A stretch of 64,000 nt of DNA from Pseudomonas sp. UBA4194 (GCF_002379585.1 NZ_DFUE01000046.1:7576-71575); one strand, 5' to 3'. Counted from the stretch's first letter, positions 1-9,253 are shown. The notes: generated by a model not told the origin, from the letters alone. Numbers and translations are program-made.

Positions 1-30
1 AGGAGCGGCGTACAGCCGCGAAGGCGCCAG
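1..30. repeat. REP-type palindrome (partial, at window edge)
   Basis: The window opens inside a GC-rich imperfect palindrome (GCGGC...GCCGC) of the same class as the REP elements at 5291, 10937 and 62183. Its left part is outside the window. Bases 31-117, up to ygfZ, contain no other feature I can name. Confidence 0.6.
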
Positions 31-117
31 CAGGCCCACCTCATCCCCACAGGGATAGCATTCCCCCGCCCCGCCGCTCTATGATGACCTCCAGTCCTGC
101 CACTTCTGCGATGCCTC

Positions 118-1053
118 ATGTCTGATACCGCTTTTTTCTGCACCCTGGCCCACGAAGGCGTTCTGGCCGTTCGTGGCTCGGATGCCAGCAAGTTCCTGCA
201 GGGCCAGCTGACCTGCAACCTCAACTATCTCAACGAAGACACCGCGAGCCTGGGTGCCCGCTGCACTCAGAAAGGTCGCATGCAGTCCAGTTTCCGCATC
301 CTGCTGCAAGGCGACGGCTGCGTGCTGGCCATGGCCAGCGAGCTGATCGAGCCGCAATTGGCGGACCTGAAGAAGTACGCGGTGTTCTCCAAATCCAAGC
401 TCACCGACGAAAGCGGTGCCTGGGTGCGCTTCGGTCTGCAGCACGGCGACGGCGCCCTTTCGGCGCTGGGCCTGGAGCTGGGGCTGGACGCCCACGCAGT
501 GGCGCGCACCGAGCAACTGATTGCAGTGCGCGTGTCCCCTGCCCGCGCCGAGCTCTGGGCACCAGCCGAGCAGGCGGCCACCCTGGGTGAACGGCTGGCG
601 TCCCAGCTCAGCGAGGGCAGCCTCGAGGGCTGGCTGCTGGGCCAGATCCGCGCCGGCATCGGCCAGGTGTTCGGGCCTACTCGCGAGCTGTTCATTCCAC
701 AGATGCTCAATCTGCAAGCGGTCGGCGGCGTCAGCTTCAAGAAAGGTTGCTACACCGGCCAGGAAATCGTTGCGCGCATGCAGTACCTGGGCAAGCTCAA
801 ACGCCGTCTGTACAGGCTGAGCCTGGACGCCCCAGCCGAGCCCGGCGCTGCGCTGTTCTCTCCCACCCATGGCAGCGCCATCGGCGAGGTCGCCGTGGCC
901 GCCCCCAGCGAAAACGGCTATGAAGTACTCGCCGTGTTGCAGGCTGACGCCGTGGAAGATGGCCGGATTCACCTGCAAAGTCTGCAAGGGCCCGCCCTGC
1001 AGCTTTTGTCCCTGCCCTACGAACTGGACCGCGACCGCGAGATCCAACGTTAG
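118..1053 (+). CDS. ygfZ: Folate-binding, tRNA-modification-linked protein YgfZ
   Basis: A 311-residue member of the YgfZ/GcvT-like family. YgfZ binds tetrahydrofolate and supports Fe-S enzymes such as the MiaB radical-SAM tRNA methylthiotransferase; it is cytoplasmic. The family signature KGCYTGQE is present with its conserved cysteine at residue 211, and the length is normal for the family. The ATG at 118 is the first in-frame start after the REP element. The HDOD gene follows 60 bp downstream on the same strand and may be co-transcribed. Nothing in the gene looks damaged. The annotation rests on the signature motif and overall similarity, so I am confident of the family but not of the detailed role. 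Confidence 0.9.
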   Translation: MSDTAFFCTLAHEGVLAVRGSDASKFLQGQLTCNLNYLNEDTASLGARCTQKGRMQSSFRILLQGDGCVLAMASELIEPQLADLKKYAVFSKSKLTDESGAWVRFGLQHGDGALSALGLELGLDAHAVARTEQLIAVRVSPARAELWAPAEQAATLGERLASQLSEGSLEGWLLGQIRAGIGQVFGPTRELFIPQMLNLQAVGGVSFKKGCYTGQEIVARMQYLGKLKRRLYRLSLDAPAEPGAALFSPTHGSAIGEVAVAAPSENGYEVLAVLQADAVEDGRIHLQSLQGPALQLLSLPYELDRDREIQR

Positions 1054-1113
1054 ACGATTGTGCCCCGCGGCGCCTGGCAGAAGGCGCCGTCCTACCTGTT
1101 GCAGAGGCGTCGA

Positions 1114-1926
1114 ATGAATAAACTGGCGGACACTGTTCAACGCGATTTACTGGAGGCCATCGACAACGACGACCTGGTGCTGCCGACCTTGCCGGAGGTC
1201 GCGGTGAAGATTCGCGAAGCCGCCGAGGACGATGACATCAGCGTCATGCGCCTGAGTCAGGTGGTCAGCCAGGACGCTGCCTTGTCCGCGCGGTTGCTCA
1301 AGGTGGTCAACAGCCCATTGCTGCGCGCCAGCTTCGAGGTCACGGATGTGCACACCGCCATCAACCGCCTGGGGGTCAACTACAGCAGCAATCTGGCCAT
1401 CGGCCTGGTGATGGAGCAGATTTTCCACGCCAGGGCGCCAGCCGTGCAAAGCCGCATGCGCGAGGTCTGGCGACGCAGCGTCGAGATCGCCGGCATGAGC
1501 TCGGAACTGGCCCGTCGCTACACGCTACTCAAGCCAGACCGGGCCGCCCTTGCCGGCCTCATGCATCAGATCGGTGTGCTGCCCATTCTCACCTACGCCC
1601 AGGAGCACAACGAACTGCTCTCCGACGGCGTTTGCCTGAACCATGTGATCGAGCATATTCACCCGGTCATCGGCGACCATATCCTGCGCAAGTGGGATTT
1701 CCCGCCCATGCTGGCAAAGGTGCCGGGGCAATATCTGGACCTGCAGCGAGGCAACACCGAAACCGACTACAGCGACCTGGTGATGATCGCGACCCTGCTC
1801 AAGCTGCCCAAGCATGATGGCGTGGACACTCTGATCGATCACCCCGCCTATCAGCGCCTGGGCATCAAGCAAAGCCCACTGCTGCTGGCAGAAGAATTGC
1901 TGCCGGCTCAGAGCCTGCTGGCCTAG
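1114..1926 (+). CDS. HDOD-domain signalling protein
   Basis: About 270 residues. Most of the protein is an HDOD domain, a catalytically dead relative of HD phosphohydrolases. The N-terminal pattern LPTLPEVAVKIREAAEDDD followed by a VSQDAALSARLLKVVNSP block is typical. HDOD proteins act in signal transduction, including motility and c-di-GMP-linked regulation; the partner here cannot be told from sequence. A GTG at 1060 would add 18 residues of low-quality sequence, so I chose the ATG at 1114, where the conserved part begins. The 3' end overlaps the convergent tctE stop by 4 bp. Confidence 0.85.
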   Translation: MNKLADTVQRDLLEAIDNDDLVLPTLPEVAVKIREAAEDDDISVMRLSQVVSQDAALSARLLKVVNSPLLRASFEVTDVHTAINRLGVNYSSNLAIGLVMEQIFHARAPAVQSRMREVWRRSVEIAGMSSELARRYTLLKPDRAALAGLMHQIGVLPILTYAQEHNELLSDGVCLNHVIEHIHPVIGDHILRKWDFPPMLAKVPGQYLDLQRGNTETDYSDLVMIATLLKLPKHDGVDTLIDHPAYQRLGIKQSPLLLAEELLPAQSLLA

Positions 1927-3305
1927 ACCGGAAAGTCCACTCGCACCTTCAGGCCGCCGTTGGCGCCGTCGTGCAGACTGATGCGTGCCATGTGCGCGCG
2001 GCAGATCTCGCCGACGATGGCCAACCCCAGCCCGGTGCCCGCGCTTTGCGCGTTGCGGCGGTAAAAGCGTTCGAATACGCGATCTCGCTCGTCAGCCGGG
2101 ATCCCCGGCCCGTCGTCTTCCACTTCCAGCACGCCCGGCTCGATCACCCGCAGAATCACGTTGCCGCCCGAGGGCGTGTGCGCCAGGGCGTTGTCCACCA
2201 GGTTGCTGAGCAGTTCGTTGAGCAAGGTCGGCTCGCCCCGCAACCACACCTCGTGCTCGGCTTCCAGCGCCAGGGCGACGCCGCGGCCGTGGGCCAGTGG
2301 CGCCATGGCCATGCCCAGTTCCCTGGCCAGCTGGCTCAGATCCAGCGACTGCGCGCCGCCTTCGGCAATCGCCCGCGCGCCGTTCTCGATGCGCGCCAGG
2401 GACAGCAGCTGGTTGGCCAGATGGGTCAACTTGTCGGTGCCCTGAGCGGCCTGCTCCAGGGTATCGCGCCAGGTGTCGGGCTCGCGAGCGCGCAAACCCA
2501 GTTCGACCCGCGCCTTGAGCGCCGCCAGCGGCGTGCGCAGTTCATGGGCAGCATCGGCGATAAACTGAGCCTGGCGCTCGAACTGCACACGCAAGCGCTC
2601 GGTAAAATGGTTGAGCGCCTGCACCAGGGGCCAGAGTTCGCGTTGCACCTCCACCAGCGGCAAAGGCCGCAGGTCATCGGTCTGGCGGTCCTCGACGGCG
2701 TCGCGCAACCGCTCCAGGGGACGCAAGGCGGCGCTGACGGTGATCCACACCAGCAGCAGCGCGCCGCCGCCAAGCATGCCCAGCCGCAGCAGCGTATCGG
2801 CCATCAGGCTGCGAGCCATGTCCACACGCGCCTCTTCGGTCTCCGCCACGCGGATCTCCGCCATGCCATTCATGTTCGGTTCGCTGACCGGCTTGAGCAG
2901 GCTGACCACCCGCACGTCCTGGCCCAGGTAGCGACCACTGTAGAAGGTAGCCAGGGCCGGGTAATCGTCCGTGCGCGGAGTGCCCTTGGGCGGGCCAGGC
3001 AGGTTCTCGTAACCAGAGATCAGCTTGTGGTCAATGTCATTGACCTGATAATAAATGCGCCCGGCACTGTCGTAGGCGAACGTATCCAGCGCGACGTAAG
3101 GCACATCGGCACTCAGGCTGCCATCCCGCTGGGACAGCCCGGCAGCGATGGTTCGCGCCGAAGCGAGCAGGGTTCGGTCGTAGGCGGTGTCGGCGGCTTC
3201 ACGGCCGTTCCAGTAGGCACTCAGACCGCTGGCCAGCATCAGGAACACCAACAGCATCGCCAGATTCCACAGCAGCCGCCAACGCAGGCTGCTGGGTTCA
3301 TGCAT
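1923..3305 (-). CDS. tctE: Sensor histidine kinase TctE (tricarboxylate sensing)
   Basis: A 460-residue inner-membrane sensor kinase. It has an N-terminal transmembrane helix (about residues 8-27), a periplasmic sensor region, a second transmembrane helix near residues 175-195, then HAMP-like, HisKA (AHELRTPLAAL, phosphoacceptor His) and HATPase parts (NLVDNALAH, DDGPGIP, GTGLGLAIV). An upstream in-frame start exists but lies inside tctD, and its translation is unlike any kinase. The ATG at 3305 overlaps the tctD stop by 8 bp, which indicates translational coupling. TctE with TctD is known in Pseudomonas and Salmonella to control the divergent or adjacent tct transporter. The gene position here fits that role. 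Confidence 0.88.
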   Translation of the reverse strand: MHEPSSLRWRLLWNLAMLLVFLMLASGLSAYWNGREAADTAYDRTLLASARTIAAGLSQRDGSLSADVPYVALDTFAYDSAGRIYYQVNDIDHKLISGYENLPGPPKGTPRTDDYPALATFYSGRYLGQDVRVVSLLKPVSEPNMNGMAEIRVAETEEARVDMARSLMADTLLRLGMLGGGALLLVWITVSAALRPLERLRDAVEDRQTDDLRPLPLVEVQRELWPLVQALNHFTERLRVQFERQAQFIADAAHELRTPLAALKARVELGLRAREPDTWRDTLEQAAQGTDKLTHLANQLLSLARIENGARAIAEGGAQSLDLSQLARELGMAMAPLAHGRGVALALEAEHEVWLRGEPTLLNELLSNLVDNALAHTPSGGNVILRVIEPGVLEVEDDGPGIPADERDRVFERFYRRNAQSAGTGLGLAIVGEICRAHMARISLHDGANGGLKVRVDFPV

Positions 3306-3969
3306 CGCGGCTCTCCAACAGGTAGCCAAGACCGCGGAAGGTAACGATGGCGACCGACTGACCGTCGAGCTTCTTGCGCAGGCGGTGGACATAGATCTCG
3401 ATGGCGTCGGCACTGGCCTCCTCGTCAAGGCCGAAGACCTGACTGGCTAACTGCTCCTTGCTCATCACCCGCCCGGGTCGGGCGATCATGGCTTCCAGGA
3501 CCGCCTGTTCTCGGGAAGTGAGGGTCAGCAACTCATCGGCCAGGGTGAAGCGCCGGGTATCCAGGTCGTACACCAGTGGCCCGCAGCGCTGTTGCCGCTC
3601 GCCGCCCAGTACCGTGCGCCGCAACAGGGCCTTGACCCGGGCTTCGAGTTCGGTGAGTTCGAACGGCTTGGCCAGGTAATCATCGGCACCCAGATTGAGG
3701 CCGTGAACCCGGTCCTTGACGTCGCTGCGCGCGGTGAGCATCAGCACCGGCAGGTTCTTGCCGCGGGCACGCAGCCGGGCCAGCACTTCGAAGCCGTCCA
3801 GACGCGGCAGGCCGACGTCCAGAATGGCGGCCGCGTATTCTTCGCTGGCCAGCGCCAGATCGGCGGCGACGCCATCGTGCAGCACGTCGACATTCAGCCC
3901 CGTGGCCTTGAGCGCCTGGGCGACACTTTCGGCCAACTGCGGGTGGTCTTCTACAAGCAGGACACGCAT
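3298..3969 (-). CDS. tctD: Response regulator TctD (OmpR family)
   Basis: A 223-residue two-domain regulator with an N-terminal receiver (MRVLLVEDHPQLAESV; phospho-acceptor Asp in AAILDVGLPRLDG; conserved Lys in DDYLAKPF). The C-terminal winged-helix OmpR/PhoB output domain contains LTSREQAVLE and VDVYVHRLRKKL-like sequence. The ATG at 3969 has a GAGGA ribosome-binding site 5 bp upstream on the minus strand. It is the first gene of the tctD-tctE operon and is divergent from tctC. It is expected to bind the 314-bp intergenic region and activate tctCBA when a tricarboxylate such as citrate is sensed; the ligand is inferred from the family. Confidence 0.9.
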   Translation of the reverse strand: MRVLLVEDHPQLAESVAQALKATGLNVDVLHDGVAADLALASEEYAAAILDVGLPRLDGFEVLARLRARGKNLPVLMLTARSDVKDRVHGLNLGADDYLAKPFELTELEARVKALLRRTVLGGERQQRCGPLVYDLDTRRFTLADELLTLTSREQAVLEAMIARPGRVMSKEQLASQVFGLDEEASADAIEIYVHRLRKKLDGQSVAIVTFRGLGYLLESRDA

Positions 3970-4283
3970 GGGTGTTCCTCACGGGCAGGCTTATGTTTTT
4001 TTCGGGGTCTGCGGCGTTCGGGATGGCCTCATCGCAGGTAGAACCTGCTCTCGCCAGCAATCTTCGCCGTGGCGATGGTCCATCCCCCCCTTTATGCCTC
4101 AAGTCTACAGCGCCGAGGCCCGCTGTGAAGCGGTCACATCAAAATGACAGCTGACCGAAAGGCAATTGAAAGCTTGGTGAAAGGTTCGCGACATAATGTT
4201 TAACAACAGCTAGCTCGCAGAAGCTATGCCCCGTAAAACGTTCCAAGACGTTTTCGATAACAAGAACAACAATGGAGAGACCC
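3970..4283. promoter_or_regulatory. tctD/tctC divergent intergenic region
   Basis: 314 bp without a gene, expected to carry both divergent promoters and the TctD binding sites. A degenerate REP-like hairpin (GCAGGT-AGA-ACCTGC, 4034-4048) lies on the tctD side. An AT-rich stretch at 4160-4215 includes a CATAAT hexamer (4192-4197), a possible -10 box for tctC. No -35 hexamer at good spacing is evident, as expected for an activator-dependent promoter. I see no clear direct repeats that would define the TctD operator. Confidence 0.45.
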
Positions 4284-5267
4284 ATGATCCGCGCTATCCG
4301 TCCGCTCGCACTGGCCGTCAGTTGCCTGTTCCTGGCCACCTCGGCACTCGCCGCCGAAGAACCCAAACGCCCCGAATGTATCGCCCCGGCCTCCCCTGGC
4401 GGTGGTTTCGACTTGACCTGCAAACTGGTGCAGAGCGCCCTGGTCAACGAAAAGATCCTGTCCAAGCCGATGCGCGTTACTTACATGCCCGGTGGCGTGG
4501 GCGCGGTAGCCTATAACGCCGTAGTCGCCCAGCGCCCTGCCGATGCCGGCACGCTGGTGGCCTGGTCGAGCGGTTCGCTGCTCAACCTGGCCCAGGGCAA
4601 ATTCGGCCGCTTCGACGAAAATGCCGTGCGTTGGCTGGCAGCGGTAGGGACCAGCTACGGTGCCATCGCGGTCAAGGCTGACTCGCCCTACAAAACCCTC
4701 GATGATCTGGTCAAGGCCCTCAAGGCCGACCCGAGCAAAGTGGTGATCGGCTCCGGCGGCACGGTCGGCAGCCAGGACTGGATGCAGACCGCATTGATCG
4801 CCAAGGCCGCCGGTATCAACCCGCGCGACCTGCGCTATGTAGCCCTGGAAGGCGGCGGCGAAATCGCCACGGCCCTGCTCGGCGGCCACATCCAGGTGGG
4901 CAGTACCGACATCTCCGACTCCATGCCGCATATCCTCAGCGGCGACATGCGTCTGCTGGCGGTGTTCGCCGACGAACGTCTGGACGAACCGGAAATGAAA
5001 GACATCCCTACGGCCAAGGAACAGGGCTACGACATCGTCTGGCCCGTGGTACGCGGCTTCTACCTGGGGCCGAAGGTCACCGACGACGAATACAACTGGT
5101 GGAAAGCCGCTTTCGACAAGCTGCTGGCCTCCGAGGAGTTCGCCAAGCTGCGTGATCAGCGCGAGCTGTTCCCGTTTGCCATGACCGGGCAGGAGCTGGA
5201 CACCTACGTGAAGAAGCAGGTTGCCGACTACAAGACGCTGGCCAAGGAATTCGGTCTGGTCCAGTAA
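4284..5267 (+). CDS. tctC: Tricarboxylate-binding periplasmic protein TctC
   Basis: A 327-residue solute-binding protein of the Bug/TctC family, which captures tricarboxylates in the periplasm and delivers them to the TctA/TctB membrane pair. The N-terminus is a clear Sec signal peptide (IRAIRPLALAVSCLFL, then an ALA-A cleavage site near residue 23). The body carries family features such as PGGGFD near the N-terminus and IGSGGTVGSQD in the middle. The ATG at 4284 is preceded by GGAGAG; an upstream in-frame start at 4272 lacks a ribosome-binding site. It is the first gene of the tctC-tctB-tctA-abrB cluster. In P. aeruginosa, as I recall, an OpdH porin gene precedes tctC; none is present here. 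Confidence 0.9.
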   Translation: MIRAIRPLALAVSCLFLATSALAAEEPKRPECIAPASPGGGFDLTCKLVQSALVNEKILSKPMRVTYMPGGVGAVAYNAVVAQRPADAGTLVAWSSGSLLNLAQGKFGRFDENAVRWLAAVGTSYGAIAVKADSPYKTLDDLVKALKADPSKVVIGSGGTVGSQDWMQTALIAKAAGINPRDLRYVALEGGGEIATALLGGHIQVGSTDISDSMPHILSGDMRLLAVFADERLDEPEMKDIPTAKEQGYDIVWPVVRGFYLGPKVTDDEYNWWKAAFDKLLASEEFAKLRDQRELFPFAMTGQELDTYVKKQVADYKTLAKEFGLVQ

Positions 5268-5290
5268 TCGACGTCGGTTAGCGTCACGGC

Positions 5291-5350
5291 CTTCGCGGGC
5301 AGAGCCCGCTCCCACAGCGACCTGTAGGAGCGGCGTCCAGCCGCGAATGG
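5291..5350. repeat. Inverted pair of REP elements
   Basis: Two REP palindromes face each other between tctC and tctB: one with CGCGGGC...GCCCGCTCCCAC (5291-5316) and one with TGTAGGAGCGGC...GCCGCGAATGG (5323-5350). Such Pseudomonas REP pairs can stabilise the upstream mRNA. Here that would favour higher levels of the periplasmic binding protein than of the membrane subunits, an inference from position. Confidence 0.75.
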
Positions 5351-5385
5351 CTAGCCCCCTGCTTCGTTCCCCCCCACGAAGGAAC

Positions 5386-5856
5386 ATGACCATGATCATG
5401 ATCGTTCAACGTATCTTCGCGTTGCTCTTGCTGCTCGTCTGCGCAGGCCTGGCGTTGATGGCCTGGCCGTACCAGGCGCCGTTTTCCTATGAGCCGGTCG
5501 GCCCGCGCGCCTACCCGCTGCTGATGCTCGGGCTGATGAGCCTGGCCCTGCTGTACATGCTGATTCGCCCCACGCCCATCGTGCACAGCGAAGAAGAACC
5601 GCCGCTGGATCGTCCCACCCTGAAGAAGATCGGCCTGTGCGTTGTCCTGCTGCTGGTGTTCGCCGGTCTGTTCGAACCGCTGGGCTTCATCCTCAGCAGC
5701 GCCCTGATCGGCATTCCCATGGCCCTGCTCTACGGCGGCAAGCCGGTGCCCAGCGCAATCATCATTACCCTGATGAGCATCGCCCTGTACGTGCTGTTCG
5801 ACAGGATCATGGATGTGCCCCTGCCCCTTGGTCTGCTCAGCGTTCTGGAGAACTGA
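5386..5856 (+). CDS. tctB: Tricarboxylate transporter small membrane subunit TctB
   Basis: A 156-residue protein with about four hydrophobic segments: residues 4-25, 40-58, about 85-103 and 110-140. This is the size and topology of the TctB small membrane subunit of the tripartite tricarboxylate transporter. The ATG at 5386 has GAAGGA 2-5 bp upstream. A longer reading back to 5221 would overlap tctC and the REP pair and is rejected. It ends 1 bp before tctA, so the two membrane subunits are very likely translationally linked. Confidence 0.85.
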   Translation: MTMIMIVQRIFALLLLLVCAGLALMAWPYQAPFSYEPVGPRAYPLLMLGLMSLALLYMLIRPTPIVHSEEEPPLDRPTLKKIGLCVVLLLVFAGLFEPLGFILSSALIGIPMALLYGGKPVPSAIIITLMSIALYVLFDRIMDVPLPLGLLSVLEN

Positions 5857-5857
5857 C

Positions 5858-7372
5858 ATGGATACTCTCGGCTACCTGGGTCAGGGCTTCGGCGTTGCAC
5901 TGACCCCTTACAACCTCATCACCGCGCTGTCGGGCACTTTGATCGGCACCGTGGTCGGCTTGCTGCCGGGCCTGGGCCCGATCAATGGCGTGGCTTTGCT
6001 GATTCCCATCGCCTTTGCCCTCGGGCTGCCACCGGAGTCGGCACTGATCCTGCTGGCGGCGGTGTACCTGGGCTGCGAATACGGCGGTCGGATCAGCTCG
6101 ATCCTGCTCAACATTCCAGGTGAAGCGTCCACCGTGATGACCACGCTGGACGGCTACCCCATGGCTCGCCAGGGCCTGGCTGGCGTGGCACTGTCGCTGT
6201 CGGCATGGAGTTCGTTCATCGGCGCCTTCATCGCCACCTGCGGCATGGTGATGTTCGCCCCGATACTGGCCAAATGGGCGATTGCCTTTGGCCCGGCGGA
6301 GTACTTCGTACTGATGGTGTTCGCCATCGTCTGCCTGGGCGGCATGGCCGGCGACAGACCGCTGAAGACCTTCATCGCAGCGTTGATCGGACTGTTCCTG
6401 TCCAGTGTCGGCATCGATGCCAACAGCGGCGTCTACCGCTTCACCGGCGACAACATCCACTTGGCCGACGGCATCCAGTTCGTGGTGCTGGTGCTGGGTC
6501 TGTTCTCCATCAGCGAAATCCTCCTGCTGCTGGAAAAGACTCACCATGGCAGCGCTGCGGTCACCGCCACCGGGCGCATGATGTTCAACCTCAAGGAAGC
6601 CGCTTCGGTATTCTGGGTGAACATTCGCTGCGGCGTGCTGGGCTTCATCATGGGCGTGCTGCCAGGCGCGGGCGCAACCCTGGCCAGTGCTGTGGCCTAT
6701 ACCACGGAAAAGCGCCTGGCCGGCGCCAGCGGCAAGTTCGGCCAAGGCGACAAGCGTGGCCTGGCTGCGCCTGAAACCGCCATCGGCGCCACCGCATGCG
6801 GCGCGCTGGTCCCCATGCTGACCCTGGGCGTTCCGGGTTCGGGCACCACCGCCGTGATGATCGGCGCCCTGAGCCTGTACAACATCACCCCTGGCCCATT
6901 GCTGTTCCAGCAGCAGCCAGACATCGTCTGGGGCCTGATCGCCTCGCTGTTCATCGCCAACATCATGCTGGTGATCCTGAACATTCCGATGATCCGTATC
7001 TTTACCAAGATCCTCGCCGTGCCGAACTGGGCGCTGGTGCCGGTCATCGCCATCATCACCGGGATCGGCGTCTACGCCGTGCACGCCACCACCTTCGATC
7101 TGTTCCTGATGATCGGCATCGGCATCTTCGGCTACATCCTGCGCAAGCTGGACTTCCCGCTGTCGCCGATCCTGCTGGGCTTCATCCTGGGCGGTCTGAT
7201 GGAACAGAACCTGCGCCGGGCACTGTCGATTTCCAACGGTGACTTGCACATCCTCTGGGCCAGCCCGATCACCCTGGGCGTGTGGATCGTGACCATTCTG
7301 ATGCTGCTCTTGCCGCTGGTGCGCATCTGGCGCAAACGCGCTGCCCAGCGTCGTGCGATCGCCGATGTCTGA
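5858..7372 (+). CDS. tctA: Tricarboxylate transporter large membrane subunit TctA
   Basis: 504 residues with about ten to twelve hydrophobic segments throughout, the length expected for TctA. The conserved glycine-rich loop LLPGLGPINGVALLIP occurs near residue 32 and the second family signature LPGAGATLASAVAY near residue 270; these are duplicated signatures of the family. Sodium- or proton-coupled uptake of citrate or other tricarboxylates is the family function. The ATG at 5858 follows the tctB stop by 1 bp. The downstream AbrB-type gene overlaps the end of tctA by 8 bp. Confidence 0.93.
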   Translation: MDTLGYLGQGFGVALTPYNLITALSGTLIGTVVGLLPGLGPINGVALLIPIAFALGLPPESALILLAAVYLGCEYGGRISSILLNIPGEASTVMTTLDGYPMARQGLAGVALSLSAWSSFIGAFIATCGMVMFAPILAKWAIAFGPAEYFVLMVFAIVCLGGMAGDRPLKTFIAALIGLFLSSVGIDANSGVYRFTGDNIHLADGIQFVVLVLGLFSISEILLLLEKTHHGSAAVTATGRMMFNLKEAASVFWVNIRCGVLGFIMGVLPGAGATLASAVAYTTEKRLAGASGKFGQGDKRGLAAPETAIGATACGALVPMLTLGVPGSGTTAVMIGALSLYNITPGPLLFQQQPDIVWGLIASLFIANIMLVILNIPMIRIFTKILAVPNWALVPVIAIITGIGVYAVHATTFDLFLMIGIGIFGYILRKLDFPLSPILLGFILGGLMEQNLRRALSISNGDLHILWASPITLGVWIVTILMLLLPLVRIWRKRAAQRRAIADV

Positions 7373-8402
7373 GCGGTTTCTGCATAGCTGGTGGGGCACC
7401 CCCTTCGTCGGTCTGGCTGGCGGCTACCTCGCCAGTCTGATCGGCTGGCCCCTGCCCTGGATGATCGGCTCGCTGCTGGCGATCATCCTGGTGCGCTGCC
7501 TGACCCCCTGGCAACTGGCCGAGATACCCAACGGTCGCAAGATCGGCCAGTGGATCGTCGGTATCGGTATCGGCCTGCACTTCACGCCGATGGTGATGGA
7601 GCAGGTGTGGGGACACTTCGGCCTTATTTTTTTTGCCGCGCTGATTACCAGCGTGTCGAGCGTCGTGGGTGTGTGGCTGATGCTGCGCACCGGCGAAGAC
7701 CGGCCCACGGCTTTTTTTTCCAGCATGCCGGGTGGTTCCGGCGAAATGGTCAACCTGGGTGCCCGTAACGGTGCCGATCTCAGCCGAGTAGCCGCCGGGC
7801 AAAGCCTGCGGGTGCTGGCAGTGGTGTTATGCGTGCCGGCGCTGTTCAAGTTCCTGCTGGGCGAAGGCGTGCCGATCAGCCACGAAGGCGGGGTCGATTG
7901 GCTATGGCTGGCGCTGATCTTTCCTGCTGGCGGGCTGGTGGCCTGGGGTTGGCAGAAGCTCAAGCAGCCCAACCCGTGGCTATTTGGCCCCCTGCTGGTG
8001 AGCGCCATCATCAGCGTCAGTTTCGACCTGCACATCGGCCTGCCCGACGGCGGCAGCCAGATCGGCCAGTGGCTGATCGGCAGTGGCCTGGGTTGTCACT
8101 TCAATCGGGCGTTCTTCCGCCGCGCCCCGTCGTTTCTCGGTCGGACCTTGATCGGCACGGCGTTGACCATGGGCATTGCCGGGCTCTGCGCATTGGGGCT
8201 GAGTGCCCTGACTCAGTTGGACCTGCGCTCGGTGACCTTGGGCATGATGCCCGGCGGCATCGCTGAAATGAGCCTGACCGCCGAAGTGCTGCAACTCTCG
8301 GTGCCATTGGTGACCGCGATGCAGGTCATGCGCCTGCTGTTCGTGCTGTTCCTGGCCGAGCCGTTGTTCCGCACCTGGAGCCGGCGTCGACCGCAGCCCT
8401 AG
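7365..8402 (+). CDS. AbrB-family (putative ammonia monooxygenase-type) membrane protein
   Basis: 345 residues with about ten transmembrane segments, organised as two similar halves; the MIGSLLAIILVR and GPLLVSAIIS regions and the two PGG motifs (SMPGGSGEMV, MMPGGIAEMS) reflect the AbrB internal duplication. This family was once called ammonia monooxygenase without good support; its transported substrate is unknown. The ATG at 7365 lies inside the tctA 3' end (overlap 8 bp), which strongly suggests it is part of the tct operon. It converges on ung with a 4-bp overlap. A link with tricarboxylate uptake is an inference from the operon. Confidence 0.8.
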   Translation: MSERFLHSWWGTPFVGLAGGYLASLIGWPLPWMIGSLLAIILVRCLTPWQLAEIPNGRKIGQWIVGIGIGLHFTPMVMEQVWGHFGLIFFAALITSVSSVVGVWLMLRTGEDRPTAFFSSMPGGSGEMVNLGARNGADLSRVAAGQSLRVLAVVLCVPALFKFLLGEGVPISHEGGVDWLWLALIFPAGGLVAWGWQKLKQPNPWLFGPLLVSAIISVSFDLHIGLPDGGSQIGQWLIGSGLGCHFNRAFFRRAPSFLGRTLIGTALTMGIAGLCALGLSALTQLDLRSVTLGMMPGGIAEMSLTAEVLQLSVPLVTAMQVMRLLFVLFLAEPLFRTWSRRRPQP

Positions 8403-9085
8403 GGCAGGCGCCAGTCGATGGGGGTCAGGCCGTTCTGCTCGAGGAACTTGTTCGCCCGGCTGAAATGACCATTGCCGATGAAACCCTTGTAGGCCGACAA
8501 CGGCGAGGGATGCACGGAGGTCAGCACCAGGTGTTTGCTGCTGTCGACCAACGTCTGCTTGCTCTGGGCATGGGCTCCCCAGAGCATGAAGACCGTGCTG
8601 GGCTGCTGCTCGCTGACCACCTGGATGATGCGATCGGTGAAATGCTGCCAGCCCTTCTTGGCGTGGGAAGCTGCATTGGCACGCTCCACGGTCATGGTGG
8701 TGTTGAGCAACAACACGCCCTGATCTGCCCAGCTCTGCAGGCATCCGTGATTGGGGATATCGATGTTCAGGTCGCGCTTGAGCTCCTTGTAGATATTCAC
8801 CAACGACGGCGGTGTGGCAATGCCCGGCTGCACCGAGAAGCACAGACCATGGGCCTGGCCTGGGCCGTGGTAAGGGTCCTGCCCCAGGATTACCACCTTG
8901 ACCTGATCCAGCGGAGTCGAGTTCAGGGCATTGAAAATCAACGGGCCTGGCGGATAGATTTCCTTGCCGGCGGCATGCTCCTGACGCAGGAACTCGCGCA
9001 GTTGCGCCATATAGGGTTTTTCGAACTCATCGCGCAGGGCAGCTTTCCAACTGGGTTCGAGTTTGATGCGGTCGTCTGTGGTCAT
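8399..9085 (-). CDS. ung: Uracil-DNA glycosylase
   Basis: 228 residues, normal for family-1 UNG. The enzyme excises uracil from DNA in the first step of base excision repair. The water-activating loop GQDPYHGPGQAHGLCFSV and the leucine-loop motif HPSPLSAYKGF are both complete. The ATG at 9085 starts the normal N-terminus. The gene is monocistronic, converging on the tct cluster and divergent from the crotonase-family gene across a 168-bp gap. Confidence 0.97.
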   Translation of the reverse strand: MTTDDRIKLEPSWKAALRDEFEKPYMAQLREFLRQEHAAGKEIYPPGPLIFNALNSTPLDQVKVVILGQDPYHGPGQAHGLCFSVQPGIATPPSLVNIYKELKRDLNIDIPNHGCLQSWADQGVLLLNTTMTVERANAASHAKKGWQHFTDRIIQVVSEQQPSTVFMLWGAHAQSKQTLVDSSKHLVLTSVHPSPLSAYKGFIGNGHFSRANKFLEQNGLTPIDWRLP

Positions 9086-9253
9086 GGGTTCACCCGAGAA
9101 TCAATGGGCGGACGGTAGGAAAGCGGCCACACAAAGTCAATCGCCAAAGCAAGTTCGCCAGCGCCAACCATACTCTGTTCTGCGGACATCCATTGCCGGC
9201 GCACCTTCAGCGTCACGGTACAGCCACCACCCCCCACCACCGATGAGGTCAGG

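Noticed and set aside
1971..3344. 457-codon frame opposite tctE
   Set aside because: Antisense shadow of a high-GC kinase gene; Arg/Gln/His/Pro-rich with no domain, while the other strand has complete kinase motifs.
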